Below are positions 52,053 through 61,624 of a DNA stretch of 64,000 nucleotides, one piece after another. The notes below the pieces were generated by a model. It did no database searches. It was not told where the DNA came from and saw only the letters and a program-made list of their open reading frames with translations. The DNA lies in NCBI GenBank assembly GCA_003611805.1, contig RAYM01000039.1:1-64000 (forward strand), in the 5' to 3' direction. The position numbers were made by a program, and so were the translations under genes. How positions within the stretch are numbered: the first letter of the stretch is position 1; every line of letters begins with the position of its first letter. Origin of the DNA: a bacterium 1xD42-87 (GTDB taxonomy: Bacteria > Bacillota > Clostridia > Lachnospirales > Lachnospiraceae).

Positions 52053-52271
52053 GGTCAAGGACCGGGTGGTAAGGAAGGCTGAAGGAAAATTTTCGACCCT
52101 GATTTGAGGGGTATCGCCTGACCCGTAGAGGCAAAAATGTGGAGGCAAAAATAAGGAAAATATAAGAATTACGTAACAACATACGGGGAATTATATGCTA
52201 AAATAGACGGTGATTGTTTGTGGGAAAACGGCTTACAGAATCAGAAATGAGAAAGGCATGGATATTTTGGC

Positions 52272-53297
52272 ATGAAGTTATTATCAGTAGCAATACCTTG
52301 CTATAATTCAGAAGGATACATGAAGAAGTGTATAGAATCGCTGCTGCCCGGCGGTGAGGATGTGGAGATACTGATTGTGGACGACGGTTCCACCGATGGA
52401 ACGGGTGAGATTGCGGACACTTACGCCGGGCTTTATCCGTCCATTGTAAAAGTAATCCATAAGAAAAACGGAGGGCACGGCTCTGCCGTAAACGCGGGGC
52501 TCGCCTGTGCGTCCGGGCTGTTTTATAAAGTGGTGGACAGCGATGACTGGGTGAAGGAGAGCGCCTACATGAAAATTCTTGAGGTGCTCCGGGATATCGT
52601 TTCGGGGGATACCACACTGGACATGCTGATCAGCAATTTTGTCTACGAAAAGGAGGGCGAGAAGAGGCATAAGGTGATGAAATACCGCCATGCGCTTCCG
52701 CAGGACAGGATATTCGGCTGGAATGAGGTAAAGCATTTTCACAAGGGACAGTATATTCTCATGCACTCTGTCATTTTCCGCACGAAGCTCCTCCGGGAAT
52801 GTGGGCTGCAGCTGCCGGAAAACACTTTCTATGTGGATAATATCTTTGTGTTTGAACCGCTGCCTTTCGTGAAAAACATGTATTATCTCGATGTAAATTT
52901 CTATCGCTATTATATAGGCAGGGAGGGACAGTCGGTCAACGAGGAGGTTATGATCGGCAGAATTGACCAGCAGATAAAGGTCAATAAAATTATGATAGAT
53001 TATCTTGTGGACAAAAAAGCGAAAATTAACGGCAAAGGTAAACTGAAGCGATATATGATGAACTATCTGGAGATCATCACAGTGATTTCCTCAATTATGC
53101 TGATCCGCTCCGGCACAGAGGAGAATCTGGAGAAGAAAACGGAACTTTGGAAATATATCAGACAAAAGGACATCGGTCTCTACATGCGGCTGCGTTACGG
53201 TGTGCTCGGCAACTCCATGAATCTTCCGGGAAAGGGCGGCAGGAAGATATCCGTGGAGGGGTATAAGATTTGTCGGCGGTTTTTCAAATTTAACTGA
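52272..53297 (+). CDS. Family 2 glycosyltransferase
   Basis: 341 residues. GT-A fold: SVAIPCYNSEGYMKKCIESL, LIVDDGSTDGTGEIAD, HGSAVNAGLACASGLFYKVVDSDDW in pieces (DxD = DSDD). The C-terminal part is long and basic without membrane spans. Inverting transferases of this type add sugars to wall or surface polymers. No clear ribosome site close to ATG 52272. No other polysaccharide genes are nearby. Confidence 0.9.
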   Translation: MKLLSVAIPCYNSEGYMKKCIESLLPGGEDVEILIVDDGSTDGTGEIADTYAGLYPSIVKVIHKKNGGHGSAVNAGLACASGLFYKVVDSDDWVKESAYMKILEVLRDIVSGDTTLDMLISNFVYEKEGEKRHKVMKYRHALPQDRIFGWNEVKHFHKGQYILMHSVIFRTKLLRECGLQLPENTFYVDNIFVFEPLPFVKNMYYLDVNFYRYYIGREGQSVNEEVMIGRIDQQIKVNKIMIDYLVDKKAKINGKGKLKRYMMNYLEIITVISSIMLIRSGTEENLEKKTELWKYIRQKDIGLYMRLRYGVLGNSMNLPGKGGRKISVEGYKICRRFFKFN

Positions 53298-53327
53298 GAC
53301 TGCACGAAATTACGTAAGCATAAAAAC

Positions 53328-53353
53328 GGGAGAATCCGGCGCCGGATTCTCCC
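53328..53353. terminator. Bidirectional terminator, perfect 26-bp palindrome
   Basis: GGGAGAATCCGGC directly followed by its complement GCCGGATTCTCCC. On the minus strand it is followed by CGTTTTTATG, on the plus strand by a weaker TGTCTGTTTCTG. Serves the convergent glycosyltransferase and PAP2 genes. Confidence 0.8.
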
Positions 53354-53420
53354 TGTCTGTTTCTGTCATAGAAAAGTGCGTCCGCGAAGCGTATTCCGCG
53401 GTTAAACCGCAGTTGTCCGG

Positions 53421-54122
53421 TCAGACCAGCGTGCCGGGTTTGCGTTTCCGTCGGTGCTGTACATTGTGATAAAAATGCAGCAGTACATCGGAGCGGTAAA
53501 CGATGCCGTACATCACAGCCGCCATGATGAAGGCTGTGGTCACATCAAACACGGAATGCTGTTTGATAAGCATAGTCGATAAAATAATTGAGACACATAA
53601 ACACAGTGAACAGGCGCGGATTCCTTTTTTCTTTTCCAGCTGTGCGCTCTTCATAACCGCGATATGGCAGCCAAGAGAGTTATACACATGAATACTCGGC
53701 CAAAGGTTAGTCGGTGTGTCTGCCCGGTAGAGATTGGATACCAACCTTGTGAACAGATTGTCCCGCGGCATAATGGCTGGGCGGAGATCGTGTCCGTTAG
53801 GCCAGAGCGTGCTGACGATCAGGAACACGGTCATTCCCGTAAACAGGAAGGTGCATACCCTGAAGTAGTCATCCTTATCTCGGAAGAAAAAGTAGATGAT
53901 GACCACTGCCACATAGGCAAACCATAACAGGTAAGGGATGACAAATACTTCGCAAAACGGAATCAGGTCGTCCGGTCTGTAGTGAATCAGCCGATAGTGG
54001 CTTGTCACGGTTTTTTCCAGATAAGTAAACCACAGCATATATATAATTCCATAAAGGATAAGCGGCAGCGCATGTCTGTATTGCTGCCATATATTCACAA
54101 CTTTCATTCTGGCTTTCATCAT
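53421..54122 (-). CDS. PAP2-like membrane phosphatase/phosphotransferase
   Basis: 233 residues with six hydrophobic segments. The C-terminal catalytic motifs are NLWPSIHVYNSLG (PSxH) and STMLIKQHSVFDV (second His and Asp), as in the inositol-phosphorylceramide-synthase-like PAP2 subgroup; the first KxxxxxxRP motif is replaced by DLRPAIMPRDN. Probably acts on lipid phosphates or pyrophosphates on the outer face of the membrane. Confidence 0.85.
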   Translation of the reverse strand: MMKARMKVVNIWQQYRHALPLILYGIIYMLWFTYLEKTVTSHYRLIHYRPDDLIPFCEVFVIPYLLWFAYVAVVIIYFFFRDKDDYFRVCTFLFTGMTVFLIVSTLWPNGHDLRPAIMPRDNLFTRLVSNLYRADTPTNLWPSIHVYNSLGCHIAVMKSAQLEKKKGIRACSLCLCVSIILSTMLIKQHSVFDVTTAFIMAAVMYGIVYRSDVLLHFYHNVQHRRKRKPGTLV

Positions 54123-54450
54123 AATGATACGGTTCCTCTTTCACAACAATCTGTCTGACTGATATTTTATAAGAAATTGTGACAGCGTAAATCACTCTTT
54201 GAATCGAGCGTGCCGACGCCCGACTTTTATTAACAAGTTAAATAATAGCAGATCAAGTGGAAAAGTCAAAATAAGATTTCCATAAAGTTTTCTTAATTTT
54301 CCATAAAAAACTGTCCAATATGTTAAAGATATATTTCCGGCATGGCAGTTTACGGGGCGTTTCCGGAATGCATCATAAATTTTGTTTGCAATACATAGCA
54401 TAATACTTTATAATATTGTTTTGAAATTGTCACTATATTATCTGTATAAA
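54123..54450 (+). other. AT-rich intergenic region with glyA promoter
   Basis: The 398 nt between the divergent PAP2 and glyA genes are AT-rich. At the right end TTGAAA (54421-54426), 18-nt spacer, TATAAA (54445-54450) form a plausible promoter 70 nt before glyA. A motif TGTGACAGCGTAAA (54178-54191) also occurs near 32179 and, inverted, near 55859. No glycine or THF riboswitch was found. Confidence 0.5.
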
Positions 54451-54520
54451 TACACAATAATATAGAAGGAAAAATATGTGAGTATACGGGTGGAAATTAT
54501 CAGAAAGGCAGGAACGAGGA

Positions 54521-55759
54521 ATGTATTCATTGGATGAGGTAAGAAACGTTGACCCGGAGATCGCGCAGGCGATTATTGACGAACAGAACAGGCAGAATTC
54601 CCATATTGAGCTGATTGCTTCTGAAAACTGGGTGAGCAAGGCGGTTATGGCGGCTATGGGCAGCCCGCTTACGAATAAGTATGCGGAAGGATATCCCGGC
54701 AAGAGGTATTACGGCGGCTGCGAGTGTGTGGATGTGGTGGAAGATTTGGCGAGAGACCGCGCGAAAGAGCTTTTCGGCTGTGAGTACATCAACGTACAGC
54801 CCCACTCCGGCGCACAGGCGAATATGGCAGTCTTTTTTGCGGTGATGGAGCCGGGTGATACCTTCATGGGCATGAATCTGGACCATGGCGGACACCTGTC
54901 CCACGGTTCACCGGTCAATATGTCCGGCAAGTATTTCAAGTGTGTGCCCTACGGCGTGAATGACGACGGATTCCTCGGTTACGATAATGTGAGAAAAATT
55001 GCATTGGAGTGCAGACCGAAAATGATTGTGGCGGGCGCCTCCGCCTATGCCAGAACCATTGATTTCAAGAAATTCAGGGAGATAGCCGATGAGGTCGGCG
55101 CGGTGCTGATGGTGGATATCGCGCATATTGCCGGGCTTGTGGCAACAGGGCTTCATCCGAGTCCGATCCCCTATGCGCACGTGACGACGACCACCACCCA
55201 TAAGACTTTGCGCGGTCCCCGTGGCGGTATGATTATGTCCAGCCAGGAGGTGGCGGATAAATATAACTTCAACAAGGCGATTTTCCCCGGCATTCAGGGC
55301 GGACCGCTGATGCATGTGATCGCGGCAAAAGCCGTGTGCTTTAAGGAGGCGCTGTCCGATGACTTCAAGGTTTATATGAAGAATGTGGCGGATAATGCGC
55401 AGGCGCTCTGCAAGGCTCTGCAGGCAAGGGACATTAAGATCGTTTCCGGCGGAACGGACAATCATCTGATGCTTGTTGATCTGACGAATTATGATCTGAC
55501 GGGTAAGGCTGTGGAGAAGCTGCTCGACGAGGCACATATCACGGCTAACAAGAATACTATCCCCAACGATCCGAAGTCTCCTTTCGTGACAAGTGGTATT
55601 CGTCTGGGTACGCCGGCGGCTACTTCCCGGGGCCTAAATACGGCGGATATGGAGCAGGTTGCGGAAGCGATTTCCATCGTGATTAAGGAAGGTGAGGCAG
55701 GTATCGGTAAGGCGCAGGCGATTATTAAGACATTGACGGATAAGTATCCACTTGTATAG
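54521..55759 (+). CDS. glyA: Serine hydroxymethyltransferase
   Basis: 412 residues; ATG at 54521 after AGGAACGAGGA. PLP enzyme converting serine and tetrahydrofolate to glycine and methylene-THF. Motifs: [58 protein letters not shown] and the PLP lysine in [14 protein letters not shown]. Full length and canonical. Upstream of hom and lysC in the same direction; a two-hairpin element begins 3 nt after its stop codon. Confidence 0.97.
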   Translation: MYSLDEVRNVDPEIAQAIIDEQNRQNSHIELIASENWVSKAVMAAMGSPLTNKYAEGYPGKRYYGGCECVDVVEDLARDRAKELFGCEYINVQPHSGAQANMAVFFAVMEPGDTFMGMNLDHGGHLSHGSPVNMSGKYFKCVPYGVNDDGFLGYDNVRKIALECRPKMIVAGASAYARTIDFKKFREIADEVGAVLMVDIAHIAGLVATGLHPSPIPYAHVTTTTTHKTLRGPRGGMIMSSQEVADKYNFNKAIFPGIQGGPLMHVIAAKAVCFKEALSDDFKVYMKNVADNAQALCKALQARDIKIVSGGTDNHLMLVDLTNYDLTGKAVEKLLDEAHITANKNTIPNDPKSPFVTSGIRLGTPAATSRGLNTADMEQVAEAISIVIKEGEAGIGKAQAIIKTLTDKYPLV

Positions 55760-55761
55760 CA

Positions 55762-55850
55762 GTGTGAGAAGAACTTCTAATTCACTCGCAGCAAAGGCTG
55801 CTTCGCGAAGAAGTTTTAAATCTCACACGAGAGAATGCTCCGCATTCTCT
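55762..55850 (+). repeat. Two-hairpin intergenic element, copy C
   Basis: Outer stem GTGTGAGA (55762-55769) with TCTCACAC (55821-55828); inner AGAACTTCT with AGAAGTTTT (55770-55778/55809-55817, one G-U); apical GCAGC/GCTGC (55788-55792/55797-55801). One-base linker, then AGAGAATGC-TCC-GCATTCTCT (55830-55850). Ends 48 nt before the hom start codon. Confidence 0.85.
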
Positions 55851-55898
55851 TGGAATGATTTACACTGTCGCAAAATAAATATGCAACGGAGGATAACA

Positions 55899-57104
55899 AT
55901 GATTCAAATAGCGGTTTTGGGATACGGCACCGTGGGAAGCGGCGTCGTGGAAGTGATTGAGACGAATAAGACGGACATCAATAAAAAGGCGGCGGAGGTT
56001 CTGGCAGTAAAGTATATTCTGGATTTGCGTGACTTCCCGGGCGACCCTTACGAGAGCAAGGTGGTGCACGACTATAACATGATTCTGAACGACCCGGAGG
56101 TGAAGATCATCTGCGAGACTATGGGCGGTACGAAGCCGGCTTATGAGTTCACGAAGCAGGCGCTTCTTCTGGGGAAGAGCGTGTGCACTTCCAATAAGGA
56201 ACTGGTTGCGGCGCATGGACCGGAACTTATAAAGATTGCTAAGGAGAATCACTGTAACTACCTTTTTGAGGCAAGTGTAGGCGGGGGAATCCCGATTATC
56301 CGTCCACTCAACTATTCCCTGACAGCGGAACATATCGACAGCATTACTGGAATATTGAACGGAACGACAAACTACATCCTGACCAAGATGGACAGGGAGG
56401 GCGCTGATTTTGAGGATGTCCTTAAAGAGGCGCAGGAGAAGGGCTATGCGGAGAGAAATCCTGAGGCTGATGTGGAAGGTTATGACGCCTGTCGTAAGAT
56501 AGCCATTCTTTCATCCTTGATGTCCGGTAAAAATGTAAGCTATGAGGATATTTACACGGAAGGAATTACAAAAATTTCCTCGGCTGATTTTAAGTATGCG
56601 AAACAGATGAACAAGTCCATCAAACTGCTGGCGCTCAGCAGGGATACGCAGGACGGTTTTTTTGCTATGGTCGCGCCCTTCCTGATCTCAAGAGAACATC
56701 CGCTTTACAGCGTGAACGACGTGTTTAACGCGGTGTATGTGCACGGGAATATGCTGGGGGACTCCATGTATTATGGACGCGGGGCAGGCAAGCTTCCGAC
56801 GGCGAGCGCGGTGGTCTCTGATGTGGTGGACTGTGCAAGGCATCAGGGCAAGACGATCATGTGTTTCTGGGACGAGGAAAAAGTGGAGGTTGCGGATGTA
56901 ACGAGCGCGAGGAGAAAATTCTTTGTTCGGATATCGGCAGACAAGCGGGAAGCGGCTATGGCGGCATTTGACGCGATGGCGGAGGTAAATGTAGGTCTGA
57001 TGAAGGAGTTTGGTTTTATGACGCAGGAGATGACCGAAAAGGAATTTAATGAAAAGATAGAACAAATCGGCGGATGCATCAACAGAATCCGGATCATGGC
57101 ATAG
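55899..57104 (+). CDS. hom: Homoserine dehydrogenase
   Basis: 401 residues; ATG at 55899 is 6 nt after CGGAGG, whereas the open frame extends upstream without a start signal. NAD(P) loop IAVLGYGTVGSGVVEVI, CTSNKELVAAHG, SVGGGIPIIRPL and NGTTNYILTKM, AEADVEG-type ERNPEADVEGYDACRKI catalytic region with the conserved Lys/Asp, and a C-terminal ACT domain (FFVRISADKREAAM) that would sense threonine. Reduces aspartate semialdehyde to homoserine. Followed 14 nt later by lysC. Confidence 0.97.
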   Translation: MIQIAVLGYGTVGSGVVEVIETNKTDINKKAAEVLAVKYILDLRDFPGDPYESKVVHDYNMILNDPEVKIICETMGGTKPAYEFTKQALLLGKSVCTSNKELVAAHGPELIKIAKENHCNYLFEASVGGGIPIIRPLNYSLTAEHIDSITGILNGTTNYILTKMDREGADFEDVLKEAQEKGYAERNPEADVEGYDACRKIAILSSLMSGKNVSYEDIYTEGITKISSADFKYAKQMNKSIKLLALSRDTQDGFFAMVAPFLISREHPLYSVNDVFNAVYVHGNMLGDSMYYGRGAGKLPTASAVVSDVVDCARHQGKTIMCFWDEEKVEVADVTSARRKFFVRISADKREAAMAAFDAMAEVNVGLMKEFGFMTQEMTEKEFNEKIEQIGGCINRIRIMA

Positions 57105-57118
57105 CAGGGGGAAAGGAC

Positions 57119-58438
57119 ATGAACAAGGTAGTTAAGTTTGGCGGGAGTTCTCTGGCGAGCGCGGAGCAGTTTAAGAAGGTGGGCGCGATTATCCGCGCGG
57201 ACAGCGAGCGCAAATTTGTAGTACCTTCCGCACCGGGCAAGAGATCGTCGGATGACACGAAAGTTACGGATATGCTTTATGCCTGCTATGAGCTTGCGGA
57301 GCAGGGAAAGGATTTCTCGGCGCAGCTGCAGGCGATCAGGGTCAGGTATCAGGAAATCATAGACGGGCTGGAACTGAAACTTTCTCTGGATAAGGAATTT
57401 AAAGGTATTGAGAAGAACTTTAAGGAAAAGGCAGGTTCCGATTACGCGGCATCCCGCGGCGAATATCTGAACGGCATTATCATGGCGCAGTATCTAGGCT
57501 TTGAGTTTGTGGACGCGGCAACGGTGATCCGCTTTAAGGCGGACGGAGAGCATGATGCGGAACTGACCAACCAGATGCTGACAGAGAGGCTGGCAGGTGT
57601 GGAAGCGGCTGTAATTCCCGGCTTTTACGGCGCCTATGAGGATGGAAGGGTCAAGACCTTTTCCAGAGGCGGTTCCGATATTACAGGTTCCATTGTGGCG
57701 AGGGCGATCAAGGCGAATGTGTATGAGAACTGGACGGATGTTTCGGGCGTGCTGGTTGCAGACCCGCGGATTATCTACAAGCCGGAGGGTGTGGAGACTA
57801 TTACATACAGGGAACTCCGGGAGCTCGCCTACATGGGATTTTCGGTTCTGCATGAAGATGCCATTTTCCCGGTAAGGAGCGAGGGGATCCCGATCAATAT
57901 CCGCAATACGAACGCGCCGGACGACAACGGTACGTGGATTGTGGAGAGTACCTGTCAGAAGTCCAAGTATGTGATTACCGGCATTGCCGGGAAAAAAGGT
58001 TTCTGTGCGGTCAATATAGAAAAGGAAATGATGAACTCTGAGATCGGTTTCGGACGCAAAGTGCTGCAGGCATTCGAGGAGAATGAGATTTCCTTCGAGC
58101 ACGTGCCCTCCGGCATCGACACCATGACAGTGTTCGTGCATCAGGATGAATTTATGCACAAGGAGCAGAAAGTGGTTTCCGGCATTCACAGACTGGCGGA
58201 TCCGGATTCTATCGACATAGAGGCGGACTTGGCACTGATTGCGGTGGTTGGGCGCGGTATGAAATCCACCCGCGGCACGGCGGGAAGAATCTTTTCCGCG
58301 CTGGCGCATGCCAATGTCAATGTCAAGATGATCGATCAGGGTTCCAGCGAGTTAAATATTATTATCGGTGTGGCGAACGCTGATTTTGAGACGGCGATTA
58401 AGGCGATTTATGATATTTTCGTGATTTCCCAGATTTAA
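57119..58438 (+). CDS. lysC: Aspartate kinase
   Basis: 439 residues; ATG at 57119 after GGGGGAAAGG. First step of the aspartate pathway. KFGGSSLASAEQF is the N-terminal KFGG motif, FSRGGSDITGSIVA the substrate loop, YENWTDVSGVLVADPR the nucleotide loop; two ACT domains lie at the C-terminus (ITGIAGKKGFCAVNIEKEMM and LALIAVVGRGMKS). Long central insertion relative to B. subtilis LysC, as in other clostridial monofunctional enzymes. Cotranscribed with hom, so the pair feeds threonine and methionine. Confidence 0.96.
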   Translation: MNKVVKFGGSSLASAEQFKKVGAIIRADSERKFVVPSAPGKRSSDDTKVTDMLYACYELAEQGKDFSAQLQAIRVRYQEIIDGLELKLSLDKEFKGIEKNFKEKAGSDYAASRGEYLNGIIMAQYLGFEFVDAATVIRFKADGEHDAELTNQMLTERLAGVEAAVIPGFYGAYEDGRVKTFSRGGSDITGSIVARAIKANVYENWTDVSGVLVADPRIIYKPEGVETITYRELRELAYMGFSVLHEDAIFPVRSEGIPINIRNTNAPDDNGTWIVESTCQKSKYVITGIAGKKGFCAVNIEKEMMNSEIGFGRKVLQAFEENEISFEHVPSGIDTMTVFVHQDEFMHKEQKVVSGIHRLADPDSIDIEADLALIAVVGRGMKSTRGTAGRIFSALAHANVNVKMIDQGSSELNIIIGVANADFETAIKAIYDIFVISQI

Positions 58439-58467
58439 AATATTTAAATATGACGAGGAAGTATTTT

Positions 58468-58505
58468 AAAAAGGACAAAAAAATTGTTTATTTTTTGTCC
58501 TTTTT
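58468..58505 (+). terminator. Intrinsic terminator of hom-lysC
   Basis: AAAAAGGACAAAAAA (58469-58483) pairs with TTTTTTGTCCTTTTT (58491-58505); the T-run is built into the stem. Confidence 0.85.
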
Positions 58506-58576
58506 ATGTTAAAATAGCCAATATATTGTACAAATAGCATAAACAAAAACAATAATTATTGACTTTGGAGGGTACG

Positions 58577-60529
58577 ATGGTGAATCAACCGTTGGAGGCG
58601 CTGGTCTATACCAACGACAATTGCGTAGGATGTAACAAATGTATTTCTGCATGTCCTGTGCTGACGGCAAACCGTGCGGTAGAGGAAAAGGGAAAGAACA
58701 AGATTATTGTGGATGGCAGCCAGTGCATCAGCTGCGGCGCATGTTTTGATGCCTGCGCGCATAATGCGAGAAGTTATCACGATGACACGGAGCGCTTTTT
58801 TGAGGACTTAAAGAAGGGGGAGAAGATTTCGCTACTGCTTGCGCCCGCTTTTCTTGCCAATTATCCGAGAGAGTATGCTACGGTCTTAGGCGGGCTGAAA
58901 AAACTGGGCGTAAACCGTATTATCAGCATCAGTTTTGGCGCGGATATCACGACATGGGGATATGTCAGGTACATAACGGAGCACAATTTTACGGGAGGCA
59001 TTTCGCAGCCTTGTCCTGCGGTGGTGGGATACATCGAAAAGTATCTGCCGGAGCTTCTTCCCAATCTGATGCCTGTACATTCCCCGATGATGTGCGGCGC
59101 GATCTATGTGAAGAAGTATATGAAGGTGCCGGACAAGCTGGCGTTTATCAGTCCGTGTATTGCGAAGAAGAACGAGATTGACGATCCGAACTGCGGCGGT
59201 TACGTTTCCTATAATGTGACGTTTGGTCATCTGATGAAATATGTGAGGGAACACAATATTTCCGGTCCGGCGGTGACGGATGAAATCGAGTACGGTCTCG
59301 GCTCCATTTATCCCATGCCGGGCGGTTTAAAGGAAAACGTTTACTGGTTCTGCGGTGAGGATATCTTTATCAGGCAGATTGAGGGCGAGAAGCATGCCTA
59401 CGAGTTCCTGAGTGATTACAAGAGAAGGGTGCTCGGCAAGAAAGAGCTGCCCTTTATGGTAGATGCGCTCAACTGTGCAAAAGGATGTATTTACGGACCG
59501 GGCGTGGAGGAGGAGAAGACAAGATCGGACGATACGCTCTATGAGCTGCAAAGGATCCGGGAGGCGAGCAAGAAGAACGATAAGCGTCATGCTTTCAGCA
59601 GGAGCCTGACTCCGAAACAGAGACTGGCAAAACTCAACAGGCAGTTTGCGGAACTGGATATCAACGATTTTATCAGACGGTATACGGATAAGTCATCGAT
59701 GGTGACGGCAAAGAAGGCAAGCCCCGCCGAATTAGAGCAGATTTTCGTTTCCATGGATAAGCGCACAGACGCCGAGCGCAGCATCAACTGTTCCGCCTGC
59801 GGTTACGAAACCTGTAAGAAAATGGCAACGGCGGTTCACAATGGCTGTAACAATATCTACAACTGTATTCAGTTTGTAAAGGGCGAGGCGGAGAAGGAAG
59901 GCGAGATCGCCAGAACGATGGCTTCCGAAGTAGAGCAGAAGAATGCGGAGCTTCAGGCTAAGAATGAAAAGATTGCGGAACTGATTGCCGAAGTGCAGGT
60001 GGACTTTGACAGTCTGGATATCTCCATCAGTGAAATGTCCGAGGGGAATAACAGCAATGCGGAGGAGAGCACGGGCATTTCGGCTTCCATGAGCGATGTG
60101 GTGAGTTTCTGTGATCAGCTGAATGAGGCGCTCGGTAAGATCCAGCGCCTGCTTGTCAAACTGGAAGAAAACAACGAGGAAATCACGAATGTTGCTGAGG
60201 AGACGAACCTCCTCGCGCTGAATGCAAGCATCGAGGCGGCAAGAGCAGGGGAGTCCGGCAGAGGTTTCGCCATCATTGCGGAGAATATCAAGAAGCTTGC
60301 CGATTCTTCCAAAGATACGGCGAGCGACTCTGATGCGAATAAGGAGCAGATACAGACAGCGATTTCTGAGCTGTTGGCAGATGCCAAGAAGCTGATCAAC
60401 GTTATTGACGGCGTGAATCTGCGGGTGACGAATCTGGCGGCTTCCACGGAGGAGATTGCGGCTTCAGCCGATATGGTGAGCACGATCTCCAGTGATCTGA
60501 AGGATAAGCTCGCAGAACTGAACAGCTAA
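58577..60529 (+). CDS. [FeFe]-hydrogenase-like sensor fused to an MCP signalling domain
   Basis: 650 residues, soluble. ATG at 58577 (GGAGGG 4 nt upstream; GTG 58580 possible). In order: two 4Fe-4S ferredoxin motifs (C16/19/22/26 and C50/53/56/60); a hydrogenase large-subunit-like domain with reduced H-cluster motifs QPCPAV (C146), SPCIAKK (C194) and NCAKGC (C300, C304); a further Fe-S-type cysteine domain (C405, C408, C413, C424, C430); a coiled coil; and a methyl-accepting chemotaxis hairpin ([19 protein letters not shown]). Probably a cytoplasmic H2 or redox sensor feeding a CheA kinase, not a productive hydrogenase. Confidence 0.88.
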   Translation: MVNQPLEALVYTNDNCVGCNKCISACPVLTANRAVEEKGKNKIIVDGSQCISCGACFDACAHNARSYHDDTERFFEDLKKGEKISLLLAPAFLANYPREYATVLGGLKKLGVNRIISISFGADITTWGYVRYITEHNFTGGISQPCPAVVGYIEKYLPELLPNLMPVHSPMMCGAIYVKKYMKVPDKLAFISPCIAKKNEIDDPNCGGYVSYNVTFGHLMKYVREHNISGPAVTDEIEYGLGSIYPMPGGLKENVYWFCGEDIFIRQIEGEKHAYEFLSDYKRRVLGKKELPFMVDALNCAKGCIYGPGVEEEKTRSDDTLYELQRIREASKKNDKRHAFSRSLTPKQRLAKLNRQFAELDINDFIRRYTDKSSMVTAKKASPAELEQIFVSMDKRTDAERSINCSACGYETCKKMATAVHNGCNNIYNCIQFVKGEAEKEGEIARTMASEVEQKNAELQAKNEKIAELIAEVQVDFDSLDISISEMSEGNNSNAEESTGISASMSDVVSFCDQLNEALGKIQRLLVKLEENNEEITNVAEETNLLALNASIEAARAGESGRGFAIIAENIKKLADSSKDTASDSDANKEQIQTAISELLADAKKLINVIDGVNLRVTNLAASTEEIAASADMVSTISSDLKDKLAELNS

Positions 60530-60551
60530 ATATGATAATACAATCAAAGAA

Positions 60552-60582
60552 AAGGACCGGAGTTTTGACAGCTCCGGTCCTT
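60552..60582. terminator. Bidirectional intrinsic terminator
   Basis: AAGGACCGGAG (60552-60562) pairs with CTCCGGTCCTT (60572-60582), with T-rich flanks on both sides; shared by the convergent sensor and LUD genes. Confidence 0.85.
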
Positions 60583-60603
60583 TCAATATGCATTTTCTTT
60601 AAA

Positions 60604-61239
60604 TTAATAGCCCAGGTCCTCGCCTACAAGATAGACTTTAATTCTACCAGGATGCATGCTTCTCCTTGTCACGACAATCTGGCAGCAGAAACATTCCGGG
60701 GAGAGGCAGTCATGGCACACGCCAGTCGCTGCGCAGGGGAGATTTCGCTCCAGCCGGACAGCGTTGGCGGGAGAGGCTGTATTTCTGACTCTGGCTGCGC
60801 CGCTCTCCACATCGGGAACAACTTTGTTCATGCCGGCAACGATGATAACGTTGGAAGGTCCCTGAATCAGACAGGCGACACGGTTGCCGTTGCCGTCGAT
60901 ATTGATCAGCTCACCGCCCAGGGTGATGGCGTTGGTGCTCATGAGAAAATAGTCGGCAAGAACGGTTCTGGCGTAAATCTGCCGTGATTCTTCCGGCGTT
61001 TTTGCGGCGCTGCGGTCCAGCAGTTCATAGGAGCCGCCGTGAATAGCGTCCATCAGACCGCATTCTTTCAGTGTCTCACTGCCGCCCCAGCCGATGATTG
61101 CCCCGGAGGGCATTTCGGAAAGAATCGCATTGACGCAGTCTGACGACGTCTCGAAGTAATAGCCTTCCATATTCCTTTTTTCCAGATTTTTAATAATGGT
61201 TTCTGCCTGTCTGGCGAGTGCCGTTTTTTTCGGTGACAT
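60604..61239 (-). CDS. LUD domain protein (LutC/DUF162 family)
   Basis: 211 residues from the ATG at 61239; the ATG 15 nt earlier overlaps the GGAGGAGA ribosome site. LUD domains occur in the lactate-utilisation proteins LutB/LutC and in many single-domain clostridial proteins. Marks: MPSGAIIGWGGSETLKE, YFLMSTNAITLGGELINIDG and VIIVAGMNKVVPD. The C-terminal cysteines (CAATGVCHDCLSPECFCC) suggest metal or Fe-S binding. No lutA or lutB nearby, so the substrate is open. Confidence 0.9.
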   Translation of the reverse strand: MSPKKTALARQAETIIKNLEKRNMEGYYFETSSDCVNAILSEMPSGAIIGWGGSETLKECGLMDAIHGGSYELLDRSAAKTPEESRQIYARTVLADYFLMSTNAITLGGELINIDGNGNRVACLIQGPSNVIIVAGMNKVVPDVESGAARVRNTASPANAVRLERNLPCAATGVCHDCLSPECFCCQIVVTRRSMHPGRIKVYLVGEDLGY

Positions 61240-61360
61240 CTGTATCTCCTCCATACCGTAAGATGATTTGTGAAGCTTTTCCTTATTGTATCACTGTATC
61301 TTGCAGCGGCGCAAGCGGGCAATTGGTATCAGACGTTACTGGATGTTACTTTTCAGACCC

Positions 61361-61422
61361 GCGCCATGCACTCGCTGCATGGTGTCGGAGCTGGCGCAAA
61401 AATGCCGGTTTCCTGGCATTTT
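61361..61422 (+). repeat. Divergent two-hairpin element (possible fourth copy)
   Basis: GCGCCA (61361-61366) pairs with TGGCGC (61392-61397), with CCATGCA/TGCATGG alternative pairing inside; one-base linker, then AAAATGCC/GGCATTTT (61399-61406/61415-61422). Same layout and 1-nt linker as copies A-C, and shares the AATGCC/GGCATT core of A and B, but the outer stem differs and no gene follows at the usual distance. Confidence 0.45.
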
Positions 61423-61529
61423 GTGTGCATTAAGTGTTGCAATTCACATGATTGTCCGCAAATCGGTGCAATAGCTGGTGTGTGTTAATTGTAACTATTA
61501 GACGTGCATTACCGATTTTACAGGCAGAA

Positions 61530-61558
61530 TTGACAGTTAATTTAGAAATATATATAAT
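61530..61558 (+). promoter_or_regulatory. Consensus sigma-A promoter P1 of the noncoding transcript
   Basis: TTGACA (61530-61535), exactly 17-nt spacer, TATAAT (61553-61558). A perfect match to the consensus. Confidence 0.75.
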
Positions 61559-61624
61559 AAAATGAGAAAATAATAGACGAAATAAAGGAAAGAAAAAATT
61601 TTCAAAAAAATTTTCAAAAATGTG

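Noticed and set aside
54123-54520. Glycine or THF riboswitch before glyA
   Set aside because: No conserved core of either class; the region is AT-rich with only a promoter.
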